Shown: positions 47,359 through 58,800, numbered from the stretch's first letter. The stretch is 64,000 bases of DNA from Sporocytophaga sp. (GCA_024707265.1 JANQAB010000001.1:131501-195500), one strand, 5' to 3'. The notes: generated from the letters alone by a model not told the origin. Made by a program: numbers and translations.

Positions 47359-49803
47359 TTACCTTATTACCAGCTTAGTACTTTTCTTTACTTTCTCATC
47401 CGTATAGACCAGCATATATACTCCAGGAGTCAGATTACTTACATCTATACTTGCTTCATTGCGGGCATTAAGGATTGTAGAAGTTAAGACTTGGCCATTG
47501 ACAGAATTACAAATAGAAATTATTCCTTCAGGACTTATCCTTTCATTTATCCGAACCCTTATGACCTCTGAAGCAGGATTCGGAAAAACCACTATGGACT
47601 CAAAAGGTGTTATAGCCTTATTCAAGGAAGATACCACAGAGCTTGTCTCTTGCTCGTCTATCTGAAGCAAATATGCCAGCAGTTGATCGATTTGCTTCTC
47701 CGAAAGAGCAGTAATATACCCATGTTGATTATTAACGTTCCTTGTAGTAAGCACATCTCTAAGTGTTGGAGCAGAGCCATCATGTAAATAAGGTGCAGTT
47801 TCCCAAATACCTTTTAGCGTAGGAGTACCCAATCCTGTCAGCTTTTCAGATCTGCGTTGTCCGGAAGATTTCTGAATGGTACCGACATCATGCAGAACAC
47901 CGGTTTTCCTGTCCGTAAAGTCAGAACCTGAATGACAGGCGCTGCATCCCAGGTCAGTAAAAATTAATTTACCCACTATAGCATCTCCAGTAAGGCTTCC
48001 ATCTGAATTCCTGTATGGGCTAGGATTTACTTTATCCAAAGATTTTACATATGCAGCCAGAGCATCTAGCTCCGGACTTAAACCCGCCTTCGGACTTCCT
48101 AACGGATCACTGATAGTTCCGGAATGATATACAGAATCAGGTAGAAACCCTTTTCCTCTGAAGGCATTTCGTATATCATTTTCAAAATCCTGGATCTCAT
48201 CAAAATTGGAAGTCCAGTGAACATTACCCATGCCCATTCCTCTTCTACCTAACAGAGAATGCGTATTGCGAAGACCTTCTCCTCGATCTGTAAAATCCCA
48301 TATCCGTTCATCGCTGCCTCCATCTAAATGGCAACTGGCACAACTGATATAGCCGGCAAAAGTCATACGATCATCCTGGGCGTTGTAAAAAATCTGCTTA
48401 CCTTTCAAGACCTGAGGACTCAATGAATCTTTCGTCACTGTAGGAATGTTGGCGATTACTACCGGGTTAAAATTATTGGAGAGTACAATATTCTCAGTAT
48501 TAAAAACAGTTATACTTCGAGACATAAAATTGTGAACAAACAACCTTGAACCGTCTTTATTAAATACCAACCCCTGAGGTGCCAGTCCTGTAGTGTCGAG
48601 TAGCCCCAATCTGGAATTGGTTGCTACGTCTACCATAGTAATCTTATTATTTCCCTGTAATGCGATAAACGCGATATTTCCGTATGGACTAAACTCAACA
48701 GCACAAGCCATATCTGCATCGTTAATATCAATACGCGAATCAATCGATTCTTGTCCGCTAGTCAGGTTAATTTTTGAAACAATGGTGCGGACAGTATTGT
48801 CAAATGTAAGAGCTTGTCCATCCCTGAATAAACCTCTTGCCGTATTATCCTTCTTTGAAGGAATCCATATTTCTGATCCATCGGGAGTAATAGTGAGTGA
48901 AGAGATATAGTTGGGCACACCCCGGCCTCTATCTTCAAAATCCATAGTCTCATCAAATGCAAGATCTATTTCAGATTTAAGCACCATGGATTCCGCATCA
49001 ATTTCTCTTACCAGTCCTTTTTCTTCAGGGGATATAAACTGAGTGACAAAAACACGCTTGCCGTCAGAAGATACGGCAATGCCTCTCGGACTTCTTCCTA
49101 CATCTGAGGATTGAAGAATCTGATAACTTTTAGCATCAATCTTAACAAGTTGCCCTAAACTCTGCAAAGTTACATAGCAATAGTTCTTGCCAGGATCAAA
49201 ACATACTCCATAAGGTCTCGAAGCATCCGGAAGATTAATCGTATAGATCTTTTGACCGGAAGCTGAAATTATGGTTACCGTGGCTTCATCTTCATTGGCG
49301 ACCCAAACATTGCCTGCATTATCCAAAGCAAGAGTTCTCGGATTTTTACCTGTAGGAATTTCTCTGATCAGTTGATAATTCGCAACATTAACAGATGATA
49401 TCGAATGGTTGTCCGCATTTACAGCCCATACAATTTGATTATGAGTATCAATGCTAATGGTAGAAGAATGGGAGGGGGCCATATTGGGTAACGGTCTGTG
49501 AATCGTCTGTGTTACCGTAAGTGGAATGTCCTCCCCCTGAATGCGGGCAAAAACCTGATAAACTCCAGGCTGTGTAAACTTATAGGTTGCAGACAACCCC
49601 TGTCTGTACCTGCCTAAGCCACTCCCATCACCAAAATCCCACGCGACAAATGGATTGGCGCCTTCAGGTGCTGAAATAGTGAATGTAACCGAAACTCCAA
49701 CTTCTACAGGTTTATTCTGAATCAAAATGTATTGATCTGTTTCAGTTAATCCATTGATCCCGTTAAATAACAGAAGTATTATAAAGGTTATGAAAAGTCG
49801 CAT
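47359..49803 (-). CDS. PKD / YVTN beta-propeller / di-heme cytochrome c peroxidase-like fusion, T9SS-secreted
   Basis: An unusual exported redox protein. Signal peptide about 1-19; PKD-type domain about 30-100 (AWDFGDGSG); seven-bladed YVTN-type beta-propeller about 110-440 (TGKNPRTLALDNAGNVWVAN); then a CcP/MauG-like di-heme domain about 460-715 with two c-type heme sites, CASCH (488-492) and CSACH (620-624), and the family segment TPTLKGIWETAPYLHDGS; finally a T9SS sorting domain (about 735-814, VFPNPASE). Heme would be attached in the periplasm before export. The partner, the substrate and even peroxidase activity are unknown. It sits among xylanases on the same strand, 89 bp after an LVIVD-propeller gene, so a role in oxidative attack on the cell wall or in electron transfer at the surface is possible but unproven. 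Confidence 0.88.
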   Translation of the reverse strand: MRLFITFIILLLFNGINGLTETDQYILIQNKPVEVGVSVTFTISAPEGANPFVAWDFGDGSGLGRYRQGLSATYKFTQPGVYQVFARIQGEDIPLTVTQTIHRPLPNMAPSHSSTISIDTHNQIVWAVNADNHSISSVNVANYQLIREIPTGKNPRTLALDNAGNVWVANEDEATVTIISASGQKIYTINLPDASRPYGVCFDPGKNYCYVTLQSLGQLVKIDAKSYQILQSSDVGRSPRGIAVSSDGKRVFVTQFISPEEKGLVREIDAESMVLKSEIDLAFDETMDFEDRGRGVPNYISSLTITPDGSEIWIPSKKDNTARGLFRDGQALTFDNTVRTIVSKINLTSGQESIDSRIDINDADMACAVEFSPYGNIAFIALQGNNKITMVDVATNSRLGLLDTTGLAPQGLVFNKDGSRLFVHNFMSRSITVFNTENIVLSNNFNPVVIANIPTVTKDSLSPQVLKGKQIFYNAQDDRMTFAGYISCASCHLDGGSDERIWDFTDRGEGLRNTHSLLGRRGMGMGNVHWTSNFDEIQDFENDIRNAFRGKGFLPDSVYHSGTISDPLGSPKAGLSPELDALAAYVKSLDKVNPSPYRNSDGSLTGDAIVGKLIFTDLGCSACHSGSDFTDRKTGVLHDVGTIQKSSGQRRSEKLTGLGTPTLKGIWETAPYLHDGSAPTLRDVLTTRNVNNQHGYITALSEKQIDQLLAYLLQIDEQETSSVVSSLNKAITPFESIVVFPNPASEVIRVRINERISPEGIISICNSVNGQVLTSTILNARNEASIDVSNLTPGVYMLVYTDEKVKKSTKLVIR

Positions 49804-49892
49804 AATAAACAGTTTTTTATACCATCAAGCTTGTTTGCAAGTAAGAATCTTCTATCATTGCTGTTAACCCGGAATATTTAAAGGATGAATCT

Positions 49893-52721
49893 TTATTCCT
49901 TCACAATCTTTTTGACCATCACTCCATTTTTGCCTTCTACAGAAATTATGTAGACACCCGGCTTAAGCCCGGCTCCAACAGTTTGAGCTTGGGATCCCTT
50001 TCCTTCTTCCAGTTGAAAACCTGTGATATCGGTAATTTTATAGGAGAACTCTTCATCCATCCTGACCATCAAACCAGTGCTGGAAAATGGATTCGGATAG
50101 ATCACAACATTGCTGGTTTGATCCTCTGTCATTCCCGTGACCATGCCATTAAACTGCAGATAGTCAAGGTTCATATAACTGGCATCAAATGCAAGTCTCA
50201 TTACATGTTTACCTTCTATGAGACTGATTCCATTGACAGTAGCTGTCTCCCACTTCTGCCAGCCACCTGTATTGGGTATGTTGATAGGGCCTGTAATATC
50301 TTTACCATCCATTTCAATATGGAATTTTTTACCATCTCCATCTGCTGCAACATTTATATCCAGATTATATACTCCTGTTGATACTACATCCACAGTATAT
50401 TCGAGCCACTCTCCCTGAAGGATATAACCTATGTTGTACTCCCCTTCCCCACCTTCGATCGCTTCTATGTCAACCTCATCAATTCTCAGGTTTGCTCCAC
50501 CTTCATTGCCATTAGCATTTGCTTCATGATAAGCAATTCCCTCTCCTCCAAAATCATATTCTTCAGCTTCGATACGCCCCGGAATTACATGAGCAGATGG
50601 ATTAAACGGTGATTGAACAGGTCTGAGCCTTGCACCACCCCAGGAAGCATGATCATAACCATTATCCCCATCAGGCAATACTGAGAGTGTAAGCAAATTC
50701 CCTCCTGCAACACTCACATCAATACTTTTAGCAGGGGCAGAACCATTCATTAATCCACTACTATATATTTGTTGCCCATCCAGCTGGACTGTAAAAATTA
50801 CTGAGCCGGAATTACCTACCTCATCGTCCAGACCTATGTCAGACAAAAACCTTTCATACTTGCCATCGAGTCTGTAGGTAATCGTACTTTGGGCATGCAC
50901 ACCGAGTCCTCTTGAATAGGTATTCCCTTTTAAACTAATCACATTGCCATCATTAACAGCATCCTCTCCATTGCTTTGGTCTTTTTCAACAGGCCCCCAA
51001 CCATTTGTTGAAGAAGTCCAATTCAACTTTGTTATGTAGAAAGATGCCATTCCCTTGATTACAGAAGATGCGTCTCCTTCTCCGAAGCTATTTGTGCCAG
51101 TAAGAGTATAATAGTATGTTTTATCATTTTCAACCTTTGTGTCTTTATAGGACAGCTGATTAGTGGTACCAATTGTCTGAAAAGGACCAGAAGGCGATGT
51201 ACTCCTTTTGACAGTATAGCTGGAGGCATTAGGAGTGCGATTCCAATATAAAGTAATTTCCTTATCGTCTTCAAAAACCCAAGGTATTCCTGCATTTCCC
51301 GGAGGAAAATTACCCGAAGCACCAGTAGAAAAATAGGAAGTAAAAGTTTGGCTTACAGTGTTTCCTGCATAGTCTTTAATTCCTCCTGCAGGAATAACAA
51401 CCTCATAAGTAGTATTTGGCAGAAGAGGCTGATCAGGTGAAAAATTTACCATAGAGAATTGATGGCTATATTTACCCGATAAGGCAGCTCCACCTACAGG
51501 TCTTACTATAAAAGTATTTTTATTTATTGATTCCAATATTATATTGTCAGTAAAGGTCACACCAACACGTGAAGTCAATGCGCGGTTTACATCATTAGCT
51601 TTAGGAACTACCATATTCACCTCCGGTCCTTTGGTGTCCGGTTCTCTTTGATGCACCCAGAACCCACTACCCGTTCCATGGTCATTCCCGACAAAGATGA
51701 GGTTACCAAATGGTGTAACCTGACCATGATCAGAGTCACCATTAATACCCAAAGAGCCTCTTCCAACGATCTTTAATTGCGAAGGATTAGATGCATCAAT
51801 CTTTACAACCTCTGACTGGCAACCCTGAAATATGTATTGATCCTGAGTCGAATTATATAGTTGTTCACCGCTGTTTCCAATGTTTAAAGTTGATATCTTC
51901 TTAATATTTAGAGGATCACTTATATCATAAGTCCCGAACACAGCATTGTTTGCGTTTCCACGGGCAGAAATAATTAGTTTATTTCCATTTACCATTGAGG
52001 CATACATATTCTCACTATTGCTGTAGCTATTCAGCAGCTTCGGATCCCGCGGATTACTGATGTCATAAATTGTAAACCCGCGCCCGAAATCATGGGCTGA
52101 TGTATAGAGTAGATTTCCAATCGCAAAAATAGGACCTACCTGCCTTGGAGTATTGATGTGTTTTACAAGAACAGGATTATTGATATCTGTTGCATCCACT
52201 ACATCAAAACCTTTGCTTCCATTGGCAATAAAGATATAAGGAGCCTGCCAGAATAGTTGCCATGCAGAGCCATAATCATCGTGCGCATACCCGGACATAA
52301 TATGTCTTTTGGTTTGTTTAGGATTTTTAGGATCACTAAAGTCCCAAATCTGAAACCCATAGCCATCCTGAAACAACATGTATTTGTCATGCTGTGGCAT
52401 AGCATGTTGTTCACGAAAATTAGCTGTACGGGAATCGTATACCCTGGAAACCAAAACCGGTTTCCTGGGATCTGATACATCCCATACCAGAATTCCACCA
52501 GGTGGCTTACCACTATCCGGATGAAAGGTGGTAATCATATAACCATTGTGCATGGTGGCCATAGTAGACCCCATATGGTTTAATTCAGTATATTTCCAAA
52601 TGCTTTTGTAAAGCTCATTTGATGTATAGGTAAGATTCCCCAATCCGGGTCCCACCTGAGCAGACAACAACCCTGGTAAGAGCAACAATATATTGAGCAG
52701 TAATATGCATCTATTTTTCAT
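49893..52721 (-). CDS. LVIVD-propeller / Ig / FN3 / NPCBM / CBM6 protein, T9SS-secreted
   Basis: A 942-residue exported protein without a recognisable catalytic domain. Signal peptide about 1-21; LVIVD-repeat beta-propeller about 30-365 (ILVWDVSDPRKPVLVSR, IYDISNPRDPKLLN); Big_5-type Ig domain about 370-465; FN3 about 470-555; NPCBM domain about 560-705 (YSRGLGVHAQSTITYRLDG); one CBM6 about 715-850 (EAEEYDFGGEG); T9SS sorting domain about 865-942 (IYPNPF). The two binding modules imply attachment to plant cell wall glycans. LVIVD propellers are of unknown function. It precedes the cytochrome fusion gene by 89 bp, and both carry a propeller in front, so the two may work as a pair; this is inference. 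Confidence 0.85.
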   Translation of the reverse strand: MKNRCILLLNILLLLPGLLSAQVGPGLGNLTYTSNELYKSIWKYTELNHMGSTMATMHNGYMITTFHPDSGKPPGGILVWDVSDPRKPVLVSRVYDSRTANFREQHAMPQHDKYMLFQDGYGFQIWDFSDPKNPKQTKRHIMSGYAHDDYGSAWQLFWQAPYIFIANGSKGFDVVDATDINNPVLVKHINTPRQVGPIFAIGNLLYTSAHDFGRGFTIYDISNPRDPKLLNSYSNSENMYASMVNGNKLIISARGNANNAVFGTYDISDPLNIKKISTLNIGNSGEQLYNSTQDQYIFQGCQSEVVKIDASNPSQLKIVGRGSLGINGDSDHGQVTPFGNLIFVGNDHGTGSGFWVHQREPDTKGPEVNMVVPKANDVNRALTSRVGVTFTDNIILESINKNTFIVRPVGGAALSGKYSHQFSMVNFSPDQPLLPNTTYEVVIPAGGIKDYAGNTVSQTFTSYFSTGASGNFPPGNAGIPWVFEDDKEITLYWNRTPNASSYTVKRSTSPSGPFQTIGTTNQLSYKDTKVENDKTYYYTLTGTNSFGEGDASSVIKGMASFYITKLNWTSSTNGWGPVEKDQSNGEDAVNDGNVISLKGNTYSRGLGVHAQSTITYRLDGKYERFLSDIGLDDEVGNSGSVIFTVQLDGQQIYSSGLMNGSAPAKSIDVSVAGGNLLTLSVLPDGDNGYDHASWGGARLRPVQSPFNPSAHVIPGRIEAEEYDFGGEGIAYHEANANGNEGGANLRIDEVDIEAIEGGEGEYNIGYILQGEWLEYTVDVVSTGVYNLDINVAADGDGKKFHIEMDGKDITGPINIPNTGGWQKWETATVNGISLIEGKHVMRLAFDASYMNLDYLQFNGMVTGMTEDQTSNVVIYPNPFSSTGLMVRMDEEFSYKITDITGFQLEEGKGSQAQTVGAGLKPGVYIISVEGKNGVMVKKIVKE

Positions 52722-52953
52722 ATGACAGGAATTTAAAAGATATGTTCGGTTAAAGTTGAGGAGCTACTCGTTTGCATAGTCGTGCTATTCATATAATTAA
52801 GAATCTACACTCTGATCATCGAAACATCAGGAACATCTGCAAAAATAACCGGCATTGTCGCATTCTGAGCCAATCGGCCTGATAAAAATGATCAGGCCAA
52901 TTGCAAGCAGCAGAATATTTGAGCACATGATTTGCAAGAGTTCTGTGCTACTC

Positions 52954-55800
52954 TCATTGCTTCACTATTTTGTGAACAGAAACGTTATTGTTATTTTCAA
53001 CTATAAGGAAATAGATGCCTTCACTTAAATTTTTTCCGACTTTATGCCCACGTCTTCCATTTCCTGATTCCACTAACACGCCGCTTATATCAGTAATTTT
53101 GTATTGAAATTCACCTGCATTATTGATCTGTATTCCGGAATCCGTAAATGGATTCGGGAAAACTGCAATAATTGAAGATTCTTCCTCAGTTATGCTGGTA
53201 ATCACATCCTTAAACTCTATATAGTTAAGATTCATATAATCCGAATCAAAGGCAATACGCATGACGTGTTCTCCACCTGTAAGGGCTATATCATTAAGAG
53301 TCACTGTCTGCCATGTTTGCCATCCACCTGTATTTGGTATATTAATAGGACCGGTCACGTTCACTCCATCCATTTCAATATGAAATGTCTTGTTTTCACC
53401 ATCAGCAGCTACTCTCACATCCAGATCATACTTACCAGAAGCAGCAACATTTACAGTATACTCCAGCCATTCATCCTTTAAGATATAACCTACATTATAA
53501 GTACCATCAACATCCTGAGTCGTTTCAATATCCACTTCATCATTTCTGAGTGTGGCATTTCCTTCATTACCATTGGTATTTGCTTCATGATAGGCAAGTC
53601 CTTCACCTCCGAGGTCATACTCTTCTGCTTCTATCCTGCCTGGTATTAAATGTGCTATACCATTAAAAGGCTCCTGCTTTAGTTCTTTGGTTAAAGTGAA
53701 AGTTACATAGTTCATGTTTACAAAATCAGTAGCGCCAATAGTAACTCTCATGATTTTCTTTCCTGCAGTAAGATTAATGTTTTTTACTTTTACTGTTTGC
53801 CAGGTCTGCCAGCCGGTAGTATTAGGAATAGCTATATTGGCGGCTATATTCGTACCATCCATAGCTACTGAAACTGTGCGGCCATCACCGTTTGCCGCTA
53901 CTCTCAGGTCAAGATCGTAAGTGCCAGGAGTTTTCACATCCACGCTGTATTCAAGCCATTCACCGGCAGTTGTCCAGCCAATGTTGTAGCCAGCTCCTGC
54001 ATCAGTACAGTTTTCAATATCTACATCTTCATCTGTGCGGAAATTAACTACCGGAGTTACCTGACTACCTGGAGTGGCATCCATATAAGCAAAACCATTT
54101 CCTCCTACATCAAAATGCTCTAACTGAATTGTTCCGGGAATGACATGCCAGGTGCCATTGTAAGGCCCTTGCGGAACATTAACTTTAATGGTTACTGTAG
54201 CTTCCGCTAGATTTCCCTGATTATCCGTAGCAACTACTTTTATCTCATGAGTTCCAACAGGCGCTCCTGTCCAGATAAAGCTATAAGGAGCTGTATTATC
54301 AGTATTCAGCAACGTAGAGCCATTGTAGAATTTAACATTGGCTATAGTACCATCGCCATCTACAGCAGTTGCGGAGAGTGTAATCTGATCATCAGTTGTA
54401 AATATTTGTCCTTCTGTTGGGGAAGTGATCGCAAGACTGATTTTTCCGTTATTTGAACATCCTTCTGCAGGACACATTGGATAACCGACTTTTGGGCGGT
54501 TATTCATGTAGGTTTTTAACCAGGCACCTGCAGCTCTGTCTTGCCCGTTTTCTAAAGTGAATCCGGTACCAGTCACCCAGGTTCTGTTTAACACATGACC
54601 CCACCAGGTAATCCCCTTCACATGAGGATGCTCCCAGTATTCAGGAAAGTGCGTTTGAAAACTCGCCAATTGCTGTTGTTCATTGTTATTGTTATCATTC
54701 CCTCCTGCCATATCAAGCTCTGTTACATAGACAGGTACACCACCGCGGGCCATTCTACTGCAATCCTGGGTAATACGCCCAGCTGGCTGACGATCCACAC
54801 TAAACCAATGCGCCTGAGTCCCAAACCCATCAATGATTCCCCTGTCTCTTAATGCAGCAACCAACTTCAACATCTCGTCAATAGCACTGTTACTTCCTTC
54901 CAATCCGTAATCATTCAACACCAATTTGGTATTAGGAAAAATCCTTCTGGCTTCAGTAAACAACCAGATTTGCCAACCAAAATCATCAATAGCCGTATTG
55001 GTTTTGCCACTGAATTTATCACGCATTTGCTGGTTAGCTTGTTGGTGTGTAAATAGTTGTTCATTCAACACATCTATCTGATCAATATATTTATATCGTG
55101 CAGCAATCCCTTCCATATATTCTACCAGCTCTGCTCTGGCATCTGCAGTGCTTAATGAAAATAGCCAGTTCGGATATTGAGCTCCCCACATTGCAGCATG
55201 CCAGCGGAACATAATTTTTCTGTCATTGGCAGCTTTATAAGCAGCGTCAGCTCCATTCCAGTTCATTACATCTCTGTTACCTTCAACTGATCCCCACTTA
55301 CATGCATTTTCAGCACTTATACCATTAAAGTATGGATCCCAGCTACCCAGGAGTTGATTCTGGTGTAAACCAGCCATGTATTTGCCTTTGCAAGCTGCAA
55401 GTCCCTGAGACGGGAAATTGGCATTTCCAACAGTGATCAATACACCAACAGAAGTGAAAGTCACACCTTTGTTATTGGTTGCCCTTGCTGTGATTCTATA
55501 CTCTCCTGCAGGCACACATCCCCAGACAAACCTATAGGTATTATTTGAATGAGTGCTTGTTTCCCCCAGTTTAGTGCTTCCATTAAAAAACTCTACTTTG
55601 GTTACTGTACCATTGTTAGCTGTTTTGCCTATATCCGTAGCATACACATGTATTTCTACATCTGTACCTGTTTTAAAATAAGCATTGCTAAATGGCGTGG
55701 TAATTACTGCAGATGGAGGATAAGTCTGCGCAAAGGAATTATTTGCTGCAAACAGAATAATAATTCCTATGAGTTTAAAAATCAGTTTTGCTTTATTCAT
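52954..55800 (-). CDS. GH10 endo-xylanase with two CBM6, T9SS-secreted
   Basis: A secreted retaining xylanase of 948 residues. I chose the ATG at 55800 (MNKAKLIFKLIG), which gives a normal signal peptide (about 1-25) and lies 25 bp after the upstream gene; an ATG at 55866 would overlap that gene and add 22 odd residues. An Ig-like domain (about 28-125) precedes the GH10 barrel (about 130-435), with acid/base E247 in DVLNEQL and nucleophile E361 in VYVTELDMA. The acid/base context and WWGHVLNRTW differ from common xylanases, so it belongs to a divergent GH10 branch. A Big_7-type Ig (about 455-540), two CBM6 domains (about 550-690, 695-840) and a T9SS sorting domain (about 870-948, VFPNPFTDS) follow. 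Probably co-transcribed with the GH43 gene upstream. Confidence 0.92.
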   Translation of the reverse strand: MNKAKLIFKLIGIIILFAANNSFAQTYPPSAVITTPFSNAYFKTGTDVEIHVYATDIGKTANNGTVTKVEFFNGSTKLGETSTHSNNTYRFVWGCVPAGEYRITARATNNKGVTFTSVGVLITVGNANFPSQGLAACKGKYMAGLHQNQLLGSWDPYFNGISAENACKWGSVEGNRDVMNWNGADAAYKAANDRKIMFRWHAAMWGAQYPNWLFSLSTADARAELVEYMEGIAARYKYIDQIDVLNEQLFTHQQANQQMRDKFSGKTNTAIDDFGWQIWLFTEARRIFPNTKLVLNDYGLEGSNSAIDEMLKLVAALRDRGIIDGFGTQAHWFSVDRQPAGRITQDCSRMARGGVPVYVTELDMAGGNDNNNNEQQQLASFQTHFPEYWEHPHVKGITWWGHVLNRTWVTGTGFTLENGQDRAAGAWLKTYMNNRPKVGYPMCPAEGCSNNGKISLAITSPTEGQIFTTDDQITLSATAVDGDGTIANVKFYNGSTLLNTDNTAPYSFIWTGAPVGTHEIKVVATDNQGNLAEATVTIKVNVPQGPYNGTWHVIPGTIQLEHFDVGGNGFAYMDATPGSQVTPVVNFRTDEDVDIENCTDAGAGYNIGWTTAGEWLEYSVDVKTPGTYDLDLRVAANGDGRTVSVAMDGTNIAANIAIPNTTGWQTWQTVKVKNINLTAGKKIMRVTIGATDFVNMNYVTFTLTKELKQEPFNGIAHLIPGRIEAEEYDLGGEGLAYHEANTNGNEGNATLRNDEVDIETTQDVDGTYNVGYILKDEWLEYTVNVAASGKYDLDVRVAADGENKTFHIEMDGVNVTGPINIPNTGGWQTWQTVTLNDIALTGGEHVMRIAFDSDYMNLNYIEFKDVITSITEEESSIIAVFPNPFTDSGIQINNAGEFQYKITDISGVLVESGNGRRGHKVGKNLSEGIYFLIVENNNNVSVHKIVKQ

Positions 55801-55825
55801 AATGAGATTTTTATTATGGCCCTCT

Positions 55826-58800
55826 TTATTGTTTCTGTATTTTTCGATTATATACAGTATTATCATTTATTATTGTGAGTATATAAACGCCAGGATTCAG
55901 ATTGGCTCCAATTGACTTTCCTGAACTGCCATCGCCACTCTCCACTTCTACCCCTTTAATATCTGTTATTTTATAGTTAAAATCCCCCTGGTGCATTATA
56001 GTCATTCCAGCATCTGAAAATGGATTCGGGTAGACTGAAATTTCAGAGGATCCAATACCATCAATAGAGGTAATGACATCTTTAAACTCTATATAATTAA
56101 GATTCATGTAATCAGAATCAAAGGCTATTCGTATTATGTGTTCACCTGCAATAAGAGGAATAGCTTTCAAAGTAAGTGTTTTCCAGACCTGCCACCCTCC
56201 CGTATTAGTCACATTGACAGGACCGGTTATATCAACTTCATCCATTTCAATATGAAAGGTTTTGCCATCTCCATCAGCAGCTATCCTTACATCTAAATCG
56301 TAATTACCGGTTGCAGCTACATTTACTGTATACTCCAGCCATTCTCCCTTCAGAATATATGCAATGTTGTAAGCGCCATCGCTATCCTGTGTTGTTTCAA
56401 TATCAACTTCGTCATTTCTTAATGTTGCTTTTCCTTCATTTCCATTTGTATTGGCCTCGTGATAAGCCAACCCTTCTCCGCCAAGATCATATTCTTCAGC
56501 CTCTATTCTGCCGGGGATCTGATGGGCTATTCCGTTATAAGGCTCTTGTTTGAGTTCTTTGGTTAATGAGAAAGTAACATAATTCAGGTTAACAAAATCA
56601 ACGGACCCGATAATCACTCTCATTATCTTCTTTCCAGCAGTAAGATTGATATCTTTCACCTTCACTGTTTCCCATGTCTGCCAGCCTGCTGTATTGGATA
56701 TGGCAATATCATTGGCAATCGAGGTTCCATCCATTGATACTGATATTGTACGACCTTCACCGTTTGCTGCCACCCGCAGGTCAAGGTCATAAGTGCCGGG
56801 AGTTATAACATCGACACTATATTCTAACCATTCACCTGCAACTGCCCAGCCGATATTGTAACCTGCTCCGGCATCCGTACAATTTTCTATATCTACATCT
56901 TCACCAGTCCGGAAATCCACTCCTGTTTCACTACCCGGACTACTGTCCATATATGCAAAACCGTTTCCGCCTTCATCAAAATGTTCTAACTGAATTGTAC
57001 CTGGGATCGCATGCCATAAACCTTTATATGGCCCCTGAGGAAGATTAACCTTTACTATCACTTCCGTCTCAGCAGTATTACCTTCATTGTCTGTGGCAAC
57101 GGCTTTAATAGTATAAGAACCTGTTGGTACATTTTCCCAGCTATAACTATAAGGAGCACTGTTATCAGTAAACAACAAGGTATTGCCATTATAAAACTTT
57201 ACACTGGTAATACTGCCATTAGCATCACTTGCAGTAGCAGCAAGATTAATTGTAGCAGGAGCTGAAAACACCGAATTGTTTTCAGGTGATGAGAAACTGA
57301 TGACAGGTCCACCGTTTGAAACAAAGCGAACGGTGTTCAACCGAAAAACATTTGCAGCTCCAACAAAACGAAGGTATAAATCATGCTGACCTGAAACATT
57401 TACACTTGCTGAAAAATCCTTATAGGTACCGGTTCCACCAGTGTTGGCAATAGGAATGGTAGCGACTTTAGTTCCGGCAGTTCCAATATTATCAATCCAT
57501 ACCTCCAGCGTACCGTTTGAGTTGGCAGAAGCTGCGTTCACAACAATCCGGTTTGCGGACGATCCATCGCTTTCCATGGTAACACCCGGAAGCATACACC
57601 ATGCGCCGTCTGCGCTATTGGTTACCGTACCGCTTCCTATTGAAGTTGCATTGTAGTGATAATAAGATGCAATACTGATAGGATCAAAACCATGGTTAAA
57701 TGAAAACTGATCAAAGTCTGCAGTTTGAGAACGGGCATATAATCCCAGGCTTGTTCCAACCCAGGCATTATCATTTGTTTGTGCCTTATCAAGATCTGCA
57801 ACACTAACATTCCCTCCTATTTGCGTCCAGGCCATTCCGTCTGCACTATAAAAACCGGTAATGTTATGCTGATTCCTTACCAGTTTTAACCATACTGAGT
57901 TTCCAATAGTATTATTTACCTCAGTAGTAGTAGTTCCGTTAAAAGTAATACCAAATTTCTTTCCATTATTATAACCACTATAAACCGCAGCATATACCAG
58001 ATCCTCTCCGTTCATCAGTCTCAAGCCCGCTTGCTGCCCATTTGCCGTGGCATTAATATCTACTTTTGTTACTAAAGTATACTGCTTGGCAGGATCTCTT
58101 TGCAAAATATGCGTTACCCCATTACCTGGTGATAGCCTCATAAATCCTGGTTTGGCTGTCAAAGATGCTTTACCGATGTTGGCTATGTTATGAAAGTACC
58201 ATTCAGGTTTTCTGGTTGTCGCAGTAAAGTTGTCAGACTCTGGAAATTCATAGTTGACCCCATTACTTGGAAGGTTGGGAGCAGTGAGAGGTTGCCCGTT
58301 CGGGTTGTTCGCATATGGTACACCATTGGCATCCCAAAAGACCTGGAACAACATACTCTGACGGCCTTGTCCTTCCCATCCGCTGTTTCCATAAGAATGG
58401 GCCAAACACCACCAAGTACCATCAGCAATCTGAACAGGTCCGGTAATATGATTAGGACCTGTAAAGGGCCCTGTGGCTGAACCTTTGAAGAAATTCCCAT
58501 GACGCGTCCAGCTGGATTCATTGGCAGTAAGTGTAGCGCTGCTCAACACATATTGCCCACCATAAACATTTCCGGCAACAAAATAATAGTACCGTCCATT
58601 TCTCTTACACATTTTAGGACCTTCTGCCCAGCTATAAACATGATTTCTGTTAACCCAGCTCATATCCATACGTGTACCTGTGAGTCGGCCATTCGCATCA
58701 ATCTCTTGGATAGCTGCGAAATCCTGACCATTCTTCATAAGCATGTAGGCTTTGTCGTTGTCGTCAACAAATACAGCATTATCATAGCCAATAGAGCCCT

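Noticed and set aside
52876..52898. Perfect 8-bp hairpin GGCCTGAT/ATCAGGCC after the GH10 gene as a terminator
   Set aside because: It has no T tract on the minus strand, so Rho-independent termination is doubtful; kept only as a hairpin of unknown role.
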